A stretch of DNA of 6,685 nt, from the NCBI GenBank assembly GCA_017556885.1, contig JAFYLV010000048.1:1-6685 (forward strand), read 5' to 3'. Shown here piece after piece: positions 1-5,548 of the stretch; positions within the stretch are counted from its first letter, which is position 1, and each line of letters opens with the position of its first letter. A program made the translations under genes and the position numbers. The notes under the pieces are model-generated. The model saw only the letters and a program-made list of their open reading frames with translations. It ran no database searches and was not told the origin of the DNA. Origin of the DNA: Clostridia bacterium. Lineage in GTDB: Bacteria; Bacillota; Clostridia; Oscillospirales; QAMX01.

Positions 1-522
1 CCAGGAGCCGAGCACCACGGGTATGGACAAAAAGAGCCAGAGGGTGACGGCATACATGGGATGTCGCACGATGCCGTACAAACCGGTGTCCACCACCTGC
101 TGTCCCTCCTGCACTTCCACCGTGCGGGAGAGATAGGCGTTCTCGCGCATGACCTCGGCATAGAGGGCATAGGAGATGAGAAGCACCGCAGATGCGAGGA
201 TGATCGCCCACGGGGGGACGGATGACCATCCAAAGCGGTGATCCAGTCCGGCGACGACAAAGCCTGCGATGAAAAGCAGCGCCGAGAGGGCAAGAACGCC
301 CTTTTGCGCGCCTTCTTTTTCCTTTGCATTGAGCCGCTTTTCGAGAAGTGTGGGGGATTTTACAAAGAGTACGGCGCCGAGGATGAGCATCGGCACGAAC
401 AGAAGCCCGATAAAGCGCCAGCCGCCGGGATAGGCGAGGGTGCCGGCAGGCAGAAAGAGCAGCGCCACTACCAACAGAAGACCTGCAACAAATTTCTCGA
501 TCGCGTGGAAGAGAAGTTTCAT
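1..522 (-). CDS. ICMT/PEMT-like integral membrane methyltransferase (C-terminus outside window)
   Basis: The reading frame starts at 522 on the minus strand and stays open to the left edge, giving the first 174 residues. Reading the sequence shows hydrophobic segments at about residues 11-30, 36-54, 76-93 and 104-121. A family signature follows at 147-160, GLYGIVRHPMYAVT, where the R-H-P-x-Y core marks the isoprenylcysteine carboxyl methyltransferase / phospholipid methyltransferase / NnrU-like superfamily. Those enzymes transfer methyl groups from S-adenosylmethionine to lipid-linked or thiol substrates at the membrane. The ATG is supported by a GGAGG five bases upstream. The gene begins 21 bases after the tyrA stop on the same strand with no terminator between, so it is probably the third gene of the aroF-tyrA operon. 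The substrate cannot be told from the sequence, and a tie to tyrosine synthesis is not implied by the family. Confidence 0.82.
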   Translation of the reverse strand, partial: MKLLFHAIEKFVAGLLLVVALLFLPAGTLAYPGGWRFIGLLFVPMLILGAVLFVKSPTLLEKRLNAKEKEGAQKGVLALSALLFIAGFVVAGLDHRFGWSSVPPWAIILASAVLLISYALYAEVMRENAYLSRTVEVQEGQQVVDTGLYGIVRHPMYAVTLWLFLSIPVVLGSW

Positions 523-543
523 AACATCCTCCAAAGGCTTGGT

Positions 544-1380
544 TTATGCCCCGCCGGCGGTGGATTTTTTCTCCTTGCCGTCCAGAAGCAGGGCGCGCAG
601 GGTCTCCGCATCCCGGGCGGCGAGGGCATCCCGGTATTCGTAGAGATGGGTGATGAGCACATCCACCTCGTGGGTGAGAAAGTCTGCATCGTCGAGAAAA
701 AGCTCTGTCCACATGTCCTCGTCCAACCGGGCAACACGGGTCATATCCCGGAAGCTGCCGGCGGAAAAGCCCCGGCGGCGCTGGGCCTCCGGCGATTTGA
801 CGTAGGCCGAGGAGGTGATGTGCGCAAGCTGCGAGGTGTAGGCGATGATGCGGTCGTGCTCCTCGGGATCAGAGAAGGTGACGGAGGCAAAGCCGATGTC
901 AAGGAAGAAGGCCTTCATGCGCTCTAAAAGCTGTGCGCTGTGGCTTTCGTCGGGGGTGAGGATCATGGATGCCCCGTCAAAGAGGGTGGAGGTGGCGTTG
1001 ACGAAGCCGCCGCGTTCCTTGCCCGCCATGGGATGTCCGCCAAGATAGGTGAAGCCGTGGGCCGCGGCAAGCGGGGCGAGGGCTGCCGCAGGCCGCCGCT
1101 TGACACCGCAGAGATCGATGAGAACGGCATCGTTTGCGATTTCCTCCGCGTGCTGCTCCGCCCAAAGTATAGCGGCGCCGGGGCGCAGGGCGAGAAAGAC
1201 AAGCTCGCAGGCGGGGAGGTTGTCGGGCGTGAGCTCGCCGTCGATGGCACCGCACATGCGGGCCATCATCAGGGTCTCGCGATCAAGATCGGCGCCGAAG
1301 ACCTCGTGAGAGGTCTTTTCTTTAATGCTTTTGGCCATGGAGCCGCCGATGAGCCCCAGACCGACAATGGCGATCTTCAT
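544..1380 (-). CDS. tyrA: Prephenate dehydrogenase
   Basis: Oxidative decarboxylation of prephenate to 4-hydroxyphenylpyruvate with NAD(P)+, the committed cytoplasmic step to tyrosine. The 278-residue product opens with a Rossmann nucleotide-binding motif GLGLIGGS (residues 7-14), followed by an acidic D31 in GADLD, which favours NAD. The family motif GGHPMAG lies at 114-120. EEHDRIIAYTSQLAH lies at 173-187, and H175 sits where the family's catalytic histidine is expected. AGSFRDMTRVA (207-217) is the conserved substrate-side helix region. The protein ends soon after the helical dimerisation domain, so there is no room for the C-terminal ACT domain found in the longer Bacillus-type TyrA. Its ATG follows the aroF stop with zero bases between, and its AGGAGG ribosome binding site lies inside the last codons of aroF, so translation is probably coupled. 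Confidence 0.96.
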   Translation of the reverse strand: MKIAIVGLGLIGGSMAKSIKEKTSHEVFGADLDRETLMMARMCGAIDGELTPDNLPACELVFLALRPGAAILWAEQHAEEIANDAVLIDLCGVKRRPAAALAPLAAAHGFTYLGGHPMAGKERGGFVNATSTLFDGASMILTPDESHSAQLLERMKAFFLDIGFASVTFSDPEEHDRIIAYTSQLAHITSSAYVKSPEAQRRRGFSAGSFRDMTRVARLDEDMWTELFLDDADFLTHEVDVLITHLYEYRDALAARDAETLRALLLDGKEKKSTAGGA

Positions 1381-2397
1381 TTATTCCGCCTCCTGTGTTT
1401 TCAGAAAACCGTGCAGACCAAGGAGCCTGTCCGCAAGCCCGGCAAAGGCCTCCGGCCGCAGAGACTGGCTTCCGTCGCAGAGGGCGTGCGGCGGGTCGTT
1501 GTGCACCTCGATGATGAGGCCGTCGGCGCCGCCGGCCACGGAGGCCGCCGCAAGGGCGGGCACCAGCGCCGATTTGCCGGCGGCGTGGCTCGGATCGACG
1601 ATGACAGGCAGGTGGGTGAGCTTTTTCAACACGGGAACGGCACTGATATCCAGTGCGTTGCGGGTGTAGGTCTCGAAGGTGCGGATGCCGCGCTCACAGA
1701 GGATGACCTTTTCGTTGCCGCCGGCCATGACGTATTCCGCGCTCATCAGCCATTCCTCGTAGGTGGCGGACATGCCGCGCTTGATCATCACCGGCTTATC
1801 CTGACGGCCGAGCTCCCGCAGGAGGTTGAAATTCTGCATATTGCGGGCACCCACCTGAATGACGTCCACATCCTCAAAGAGGGGAAGCTGGGAAAGATCC
1901 ATCAGTTCCGTCACGATGGGGAGCCCCGTTTCCCGCTTTGCAAGAGAGAGCAGGCGAAGTCCTTCCTCGCCGAGTCCCTGAAACGCGTAGGGGGAGGTGC
2001 GGGGCTTGAAGGCACCGCCGCGCAGCATGGTCGCGCCCGCGGCCTTGACTGCCCGCGCCACGGCGAGGATCTGCTCCTCCGTCTCCACCGAGCAGGGGCC
2101 CGCCATAAGGGTCAGATTTCCGCCGCCGATCTGCGTGTTTCCCACGGGGATGACGGTGTCCTCGGGGTGGAACTTGCGGTTTGCGTTCTTATAAGGCTCC
2201 TGAACGCGCTTGACCTCCTCCACGATGTCCAGCGCGGAGATGATGTCCATATCCAGTGCGGAGGTGTCGCCCACAAGGCCGAGAATGCGGTGGGAGGCGC
2301 CTTCACTTTCATGCACGGTAATGCCCTTGTCGGAGAGCCACGCAACAAAGCTTTCCAGCTGCCGGGGATTGGGATTGGTTTTCAGAATGACGATCAT
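1381..2397 (-). CDS. aroF: 3-deoxy-7-phosphoheptulonate (DAHP) synthase, type I-beta with N-terminal regulatory domain
   Basis: Condenses phosphoenolpyruvate and erythrose-4-phosphate to DAHP, the first step of the shikimate pathway. The product has 338 residues, typical of the Thermotoga-like class. Residues 1 to about 70 form the ferredoxin-like domain (MIVILKTNPNPRQLESFV start) that in characterised relatives binds tyrosine or phenylalanine for feedback inhibition. The (beta/alpha)8 barrel follows, with LMAGPCSVE (97-105), RGGAFKPRTSPYAFQG (126-141) and IVDPSHAAG (266-274). Probable metal ligands are C102, H271, E297 and D308, matching the Cys/His/Glu/Asp set known for this family. The start is supported by GGAGG nine bases upstream, directly after the U-tract of the leader terminator. 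It is first in the operon with tyrA. Both feedback and attenuation probably act on it: the first is inferred from the domain, the second from the leader. Confidence 0.97.
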   Translation of the reverse strand: MIVILKTNPNPRQLESFVAWLSDKGITVHESEGASHRILGLVGDTSALDMDIISALDIVEEVKRVQEPYKNANRKFHPEDTVIPVGNTQIGGGNLTLMAGPCSVETEEQILAVARAVKAAGATMLRGGAFKPRTSPYAFQGLGEEGLRLLSLAKRETGLPIVTELMDLSQLPLFEDVDVIQVGARNMQNFNLLRELGRQDKPVMIKRGMSATYEEWLMSAEYVMAGGNEKVILCERGIRTFETYTRNALDISAVPVLKKLTHLPVIVDPSHAAGKSALVPALAAASVAGGADGLIIEVHNDPPHALCDGSQSLRPEAFAGLADRLLGLHGFLKTQEAE

Positions 2398-2413
2398 GGT
2401 TTTCTACCTCCGG

Positions 2414-2453
2414 AAAAAATAAAATCCGCCGCCGGGTTTTTCCGGCAGCGGAT
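2414..2453 (-). terminator. Intrinsic terminator of the aroF leader (attenuator stem 3:4)
   Basis: On the minus strand ATCCGCTGCCGG (2453-2442) pairs with CCGGCGGCGGAT (2435-2424) over 12 base pairs, including one G-U, with the six-base loop AAAAAC. TTTATTTTTT (2423-2414) follows at once. This is a strong Rho-independent terminator. It lies between the leader peptide gene and the aroF ribosome binding site (2411-2407), so any transcript reaching aroF must read through it. That position marks it as an attenuator and not as the end of an unrelated gene. Confidence 0.93.
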
Positions 2454-2568
2454 GAATTCGGTTTTTGCAAACGGGATACCGTTATGCGCCTACCTTTTTG
2501 CCGCACCGGAAAAAGCCTTGCCGTAATCATACGCAAAGCCGTAATAATATCCGTAATAGCAGGCGCGG
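2437..2568 (-). promoter_or_regulatory. Tyrosine attenuator: mutually exclusive RNA pairings in the aroF-tyrA leader
   Basis: Three segments besides the terminator 3' arm can be paired by eye. Segment 1 is CCGCGCC (2568-2562, leader codons 3-6). Segment 2 is TTTTTCCGG-T-GCGG (2514-2501, codons 21-26). Segment 3 is CCGC-TG-CCGGAAAAA (2451-2437), the 5' arm and loop of the terminator. 1:2 gives seven pairs (one G-U). 2:3 gives nine plus four pairs around a small internal loop and would destroy the terminator. Inferred mechanism: a ribosome stalled at the tyrosine codons 7-12 covers segment 1, frees segment 2, and 2:3 forms, so aroF-tyrA is transcribed. With ample Tyr-tRNA the ribosome reaches the stop codon, masks segment 2, and the terminator forms. 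The pairings are seen; the mechanism is inferred from classical ribosome-mediated attenuation. Confidence 0.82.
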
Positions 2569-2576
2569 TAAGTCAT
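2490..2576 (-). CDS. Tyrosine-rich leader peptide of the aroF-tyrA operon (28 aa)
   Basis: A short gene with its own GAGG ribosome binding site (2589-2586) nine bases before the ATG. It encodes 28 residues, eight of them tyrosine: Y3, Y7, Y8, Y10, Y11, Y12, Y16 and Y18. The core YYGYYYGFAYDY spans residues 7-18. There are also two phenylalanines (F14, F22). Both tyrosine codons are used, four TAT and four TAC. The stop is TAG at 2492-2490, and the terminator stem starts 36 bases further on. Such density of the operon's end product just before an attenuator is the hallmark of a regulatory leader whose translation, not its product, matters. F22 lies inside the antiterminator segment, where a stall would mask it, so tyrosine rather than phenylalanine is the likely sensed amino acid. 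No membrane or secretion signal is seen. Confidence 0.88.
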   Translation of the reverse strand: MTYRACYYGYYYGFAYDYGKAFSGAAKR

Positions 2577-2593
2577 GGACGGTTTCCTCGTGT

Positions 2594-2625
2594 GGGATTT
2601 ATGCTTTCTAGCATAGCACAATCCC
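2594..2625. repeat. Interrupted inverted repeat overlapping the aromatic-operon promoter
   Basis: GGGATT-TATGCT (2594-2605) and AGCATA-GCAC-AATCCC (2610-2625) are complementary over two six-base blocks, around a four-base centre and with an unpaired GCAC on one side. The inverted repeat covers the proposed -10 box and start site of the minus-strand promoter. It could be a repressor operator in DNA. If transcription starts further upstream, it would be a hairpin at the 5' end of the leader RNA. The pairing is seen; no regulator is identified. Confidence 0.5.
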
Positions 2626-2638
2626 TGTAAAAAGAAAA
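2610..2638 (-). promoter_or_regulatory. Probable extended -10 promoter for the leader-aroF-tyrA transcript
   Basis: On the minus strand TATGCT (2615-2610) is preceded by TGC (2618-2616), an extended -10 element. The hexamer 17 bases upstream, TTTTCT (2638-2633), is a poor -35 box. The element TGTGCTATGCT differs by one base from the TGTGCTATACT of the much clearer promoter at the right edge, which supports the call. Transcription would begin near 2603, about 27 bases before the leader start codon. The weak -35 makes the exact promoter uncertain; a TTTACA at 2632-2627 does not have good spacing to any -10. Confidence 0.45.
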
Positions 2639-2677
2639 GGGGTTTTACGAAAAAAGTTTTTTGCGGAGCGGCGGTTC

Positions 2678-2706
2678 TTGAAAATTTTTCAAAAAGGGGG
2701 TACAAT
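2678..2706 (+). promoter_or_regulatory. Sigma-A type promoter of htpG
   Basis: TTGAAA (2678-2683) and TACAAT (2701-2706) are separated by exactly 17 bases, each one mismatch from the housekeeping consensus. Transcription should start near 2713, leaving an untranslated leader of about 40 bases with an AAAGGAG site (2737-2743) ten bases before the htpG ATG. The -35 box is part of the palindrome TTGAAAATTTTTCAA (2678-2692). GAAAAGA lies at 2710-2716 just after the -10. No CIRCE (HrcA) or CtsR-type operator was seen, so heat control, if any, does not use those repressors here. Confidence 0.9.
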
Positions 2707-2753
2707 ATGGAAAAGACTGTATGTTCGTTTCCCCTGAAAGGAGTTTTTGAAAC

Positions 2754-4613
2754 ATGAGCGAAACAAGACAGGGAAATCTTTCCGTCAACAGTGAAAATCT
2801 GCTGCCGATCATTAAAAAATGGCTCTATTCCGAACAGGATATTTTTATCCGTGAGCTGGTTTCCAACGCAAACGACGCCATCGCAAAGCTGCGCGGCCTT
2901 GCGGGCATCGGCGAGGCGGAGATCGCAGAGGACGAGAAATTCCGTATCGATATTTACACCAACCGCGAGACCGGCGAGCTGCGCATTGCCGACAACGGTA
3001 TCGGCATGACCGCCGAGGAGGTGGAGAAGTACATCAATCAAGTGGCCTTCTCCGGTGCGAAGGATTTTCTGGAGCAGTATAAGGACAAGTCTGCCGACGC
3101 GCAGATCATCGGCCATTTCGGTCTCGGCTTTTATTCCGCCTTTATGGCGGCGGATCTCGTCACCATCGACACCCTTTCCTTCCGCCCCGGCGCGGAGGCG
3201 GTGAGATGGCAGAGCGGCGACAGCGCAAGCTTTGAGATGGGCCCCTCCGACCGCGAGACGCGCGGCACCTGCATCACCCTGCATATGGCGGAGGATAGCC
3301 GCGAATATCTGGAATACGGCAAGCTGCACGGCGTGCTGCTGAAATATTTCCGTTTCCTGCCCTATGAGATCTATCTGCACGACGCCGCGATCGCTCCGAA
3401 GGAGGGCGAGGAGGCACCCGAGGAGAAGCCGGTCAACTGTGAGCCTCTGTGGAACAAAAAGCCCTCGGAGTGCACCGACGAGGAATACAAGCAGTTCTAC
3501 CACGAGGTCTTTACCGATTTCTCCGATCCGCTATTGTATGTGCATCTGAATATCGATTATCCCTTCCGCCTGCGGGGTATTCTCTATTTCCCGCGGATGA
3601 AAAACGAGATGCAGAACATGGAGGGCGAGGTCAAGCTCTACTGTAATCAGGTTTTTGTGGCGGACAATATCAAGGAGGTCATCCCGGAGTATCTGCTGCT
3701 CTTGAAGGGTTGCATCGACTGCCCGGATCTGCCGCTGAACGTTTCCCGCAGCTTCCTGCAGAGCGATGCCACCGTGCAGCGCATCTCCGCCCATATCTCC
3801 AAGAAGGTCTCCGACCGGCTGTGCTCCCTTTTTGATAAGGAGCGGGAGACCTACTGCGCCGACTGGAAGGACATCAATCCCTTTGTGAAGTTCGGCTGCC
3901 TGCGGGACGAGAAGTTCTACGAGCGCATGAAGAAGGCGCTCATCTTCGAGACCATCGGCGGCGAATTTAAGACGGTGGACGAATATGTGGAAGCACTGCC
4001 CGCGAGGGAGACCGAGGGCGACCGCCCGGCGGAAAAGAAGGTCTACTACGTGACCGATCCCGTGCAGCAGGCGGCATACATCGAGCTCTTCAAGGAAAAG
4101 GGTATTGCTGCGGTGGTGCTCGATCAGTATATCGATACCTATTTTATCTCCTTTATGGAGAGCAAAACCCCCGGTCTGCGCTTTATGCGCATTGACTCCG
4201 ACCTGTCGGATCTGTCCGGGGAGGGCGGTACGGACGTGACCGCTGCGGAAGAGCTTTTCCGCAGCCTTGAAGAGGGCATAAAGGTGCGCAGCGAGGCGCT
4301 GCCTGCCGGTGCTATGCCTGCGGTCATCCTGCAGTCGGAGACCTCCCGCCGCTTCCGGGAGATGAGCCGGATGTACGGGCAGGATCCGTCGGTCTTCCCG
4401 ACGGAGGAGGAGCTGGTGCTCAATGCCGCATCGCCCCTCATCACCGCCCTTGCCGGTATGGCAGGCGATGAAGCCCGCCGCGAGGATGCAGAGCTGCTTG
4501 CCCGGGAGATCCGCGACCTTGCAAAGCTCAACCAGGCACCGCTCACGGCGGAGCAGATGAAGGAATTCACCGCACGCACCCTGTCCATCCTCAGCCGCAT
4601 TGCGGAAAAATAA
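2754..4613 (+). CDS. htpG: Molecular chaperone HtpG (bacterial HSP90)
   Basis: ATP-dependent cytoplasmic HSP90 chaperone that works as a homodimer on late folding intermediates, usually with DnaK. The 619 residues match the family length of about 620-630. The N-terminal GHKL ATPase domain (about 1-215) has E34 in IFIRELVSNANDA, the position of the catalytic base. It also has N38, D80 in IADNGIGM (78-85) for adenine contact, and the lid glycine motif GHFGLGFYSAFM (120-131). A charged stretch (about 216-226) leads into the middle domain, where R332 in LPLNVSRSFLQ (327-337) sits at the conserved gamma-phosphate-contacting arginine. The C-terminal dimerisation domain runs from about 500 to the end, and there is no eukaryotic MEEVD tail. 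The start is set by AAAGGAG ten bases upstream. The next gene follows after 31 bases with no terminator, so htpG probably heads an operon. Confidence 0.97.
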   Translation: MSETRQGNLSVNSENLLPIIKKWLYSEQDIFIRELVSNANDAIAKLRGLAGIGEAEIAEDEKFRIDIYTNRETGELRIADNGIGMTAEEVEKYINQVAFSGAKDFLEQYKDKSADAQIIGHFGLGFYSAFMAADLVTIDTLSFRPGAEAVRWQSGDSASFEMGPSDRETRGTCITLHMAEDSREYLEYGKLHGVLLKYFRFLPYEIYLHDAAIAPKEGEEAPEEKPVNCEPLWNKKPSECTDEEYKQFYHEVFTDFSDPLLYVHLNIDYPFRLRGILYFPRMKNEMQNMEGEVKLYCNQVFVADNIKEVIPEYLLLLKGCIDCPDLPLNVSRSFLQSDATVQRISAHISKKVSDRLCSLFDKERETYCADWKDINPFVKFGCLRDEKFYERMKKALIFETIGGEFKTVDEYVEALPARETEGDRPAEKKVYYVTDPVQQAAYIELFKEKGIAAVVLDQYIDTYFISFMESKTPGLRFMRIDSDLSDLSGEGGTDVTAAEELFRSLEEGIKVRSEALPAGAMPAVILQSETSRRFREMSRMYGQDPSVFPTEEELVLNAASPLITALAGMAGDEARREDAELLAREIRDLAKLNQAPLTAEQMKEFTARTLSILSRIAEK

Positions 4614-4644
4614 CGAAAACATCCCATAGGGAGGAGAAATAGCC

Positions 4645-5532
4645 ATGAGAAGCATTATTTTTGACACCGATATCGGTCCCGACTGCGACGACGTCGGCGC
4701 GCTGGCCATGCTGCACAACTTTGCGACGGCAAAACGCTGCCGCATTGCTGCCGTCACCCATTGCACCTCCAATCCCTGCGGCGCGGGCTGCGCCGATGCG
4801 GTCAACCGTTGGTACGGCCGGCCGGAGCTCCCCGTGGGCACGAGCAAGCGCCCGGATTTTCTGCGGGAGCATGAGAAGTATAACCGCTATATTATGGAGC
4901 ATTACGACAACCGCTTCACCCGTCGTCAGCCCGAGGATGCGGTGCGGGTGCTGCGCCGGGCGCTGGCCGAGGCGGTGCCCGATTCGGTCATCATTTGCGC
5001 CGTCGGCCCCCTGAACAACCTCTCCGAGCTGCTGGACTCCAAGACGGATGCTATCTGTCCCATGTCCGGCCGAGAACTGATCGAAAGCCGCGTTCACCGG
5101 CTGGTGACCATGGCAGGCAGCGAGACCTTCGGCGAGTACAACGTAGCCTGCGACGTGGATGCGGCGCGCAACGTGCTCGAAAACTGGCCGGGCGAGATCT
5201 GGGTATCTCCCTTTGAACTGGGCTGCGGTGTTATGACCGGCGGCTTCCGGGAGCGCCTGTCTGAGGATCACATCGTCTGCAAGGCCTATGAGCTTTATAC
5301 CGAGAGCGGATTCCGCGACAGTTGGGATCTGACTGCCGTCTGGGCGGCCGCCATGGGCGAGGGCCCCATTTTTTCTCTGTCTGCCCCCTGCAGCCTGAAG
5401 ATCGATGAGAAGGCGGTCATGAATGTTACGGAGACGGAGGAGGGCAACGCCCGCATTCTTCGTGCCGTGGCCGATAAGGAGACCATCGCCCGGACGCTGG
5501 ATTCCGTCATCGACGGAACATATTGCTATTAA
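4645..5532 (+). CDS. Nucleoside hydrolase (inosine/uridine-preferring family, IUNH fold)
   Basis: Predicted to cleave the N-glycosidic bond of ribonucleosides, giving free base and ribose, in the cytoplasm. The 295 residues are near the family norm of about 310. The N-terminal calcium-binding signature is FDTDIGPDCDDVGAL (6-20), a variant of the DTDxGxDxDD form. AVGPLNNL (119-126) and EYNVACDVDAA (164-174) match the family's GPLTN and N-x-x-x-D-x-x-A motifs. Near the C-terminus DSWDLTAVWAA (225-235) supplies D228 as the last metal ligand. The residue before it is W227, where enzymes of the best-known group carry the acid histidine. That resembles the tryptophan-bearing purine-preferring group, so a purine preference is possible but not shown. 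GGAGGAG upstream of the ATG fixes the start. The stop codon overlaps the ribosome binding site of the next gene, so the two are probably translated together. Confidence 0.88.
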   Translation: MRSIIFDTDIGPDCDDVGALAMLHNFATAKRCRIAAVTHCTSNPCGAGCADAVNRWYGRPELPVGTSKRPDFLREHEKYNRYIMEHYDNRFTRRQPEDAVRVLRRALAEAVPDSVIICAVGPLNNLSELLDSKTDAICPMSGRELIESRVHRLVTMAGSETFGEYNVACDVDAARNVLENWPGEIWVSPFELGCGVMTGGFRERLSEDHIVCKAYELYTESGFRDSWDLTAVWAAAMGEGPIFSLSAPCSLKIDEKAVMNVTETEEGNARILRAVADKETIARTLDSVIDGTYCY

Positions 5533-5536
5533 GGAG
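5531..5536 (+). promoter_or_regulatory. Ribosome binding site that sets the start of the TIM-barrel gene
   Basis: AAGGAG overlaps the TAA of the nucleoside hydrolase gene and lies 12 bases before the ATG at 5549. The spacing is long but usable. It points to 5549 as the start and against the in-frame ATG at 5423, which would add 42 arginine- and proline-rich residues lying wholly inside the upstream gene. Confidence 0.7.
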
Positions 5537-5548
5537 CGTAAAAATCAG

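Noticed and set aside
940..2526. Long open frame of 528 codons on the plus strand across tyrA and aroF
   Set aside because: It is antisense to two clearly recognisable enzymes, has low-complexity His/Gly/Arg-rich content with no family motif, and crosses the leader terminator. It is a by-product of high GC codon use.
2648..2664. A-run / T-run around 2650-2662 as a terminator between the divergent units
   Set aside because: The pairing is only AAAAAA with TTTTTT around a single base, with no GC stem, and no gene ends there on either strand.
2398..2753. T-box riboswitch before aroF
   Set aside because: The conserved T-box sequence (AGGGTGGNACCGCG-like) and its long stem I are absent, and the distance from promoter to terminator is too short. 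The Tyr-rich gene explains the leader better.
2640..2753. CIRCE or CtsR heat-shock operator at htpG
   Set aside because: No TTAGCACTC-N9-GAGTGCTAA repeat and no GGTCAAA tandem heptamer was found in the upstream region.
2490..3503. Minus-strand open frame of 337 codons whose last 28 residues are the tyrosine-rich peptide
   Set aside because: The upstream part is antisense to htpG and shows no motif. Only the final 28 codons have a ribosome binding site, a promoter and a regulatory context, so the short form was kept.
3531..4847. Minus-strand open frame antisense to htpG and the hydrolase start
   Set aside because: No ribosome binding site or recognisable domain was seen, and it lies opposite strongly conserved HSP90 and nucleoside hydrolase codons.
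5423..5548. N-terminal extension of 42 residues for the TIM-barrel gene
   Set aside because: The extension is Arg/Pro-rich, lies inside the hydrolase gene in another frame, and precedes the natural family start MKIGYSGG, which has its own AAGGAG.
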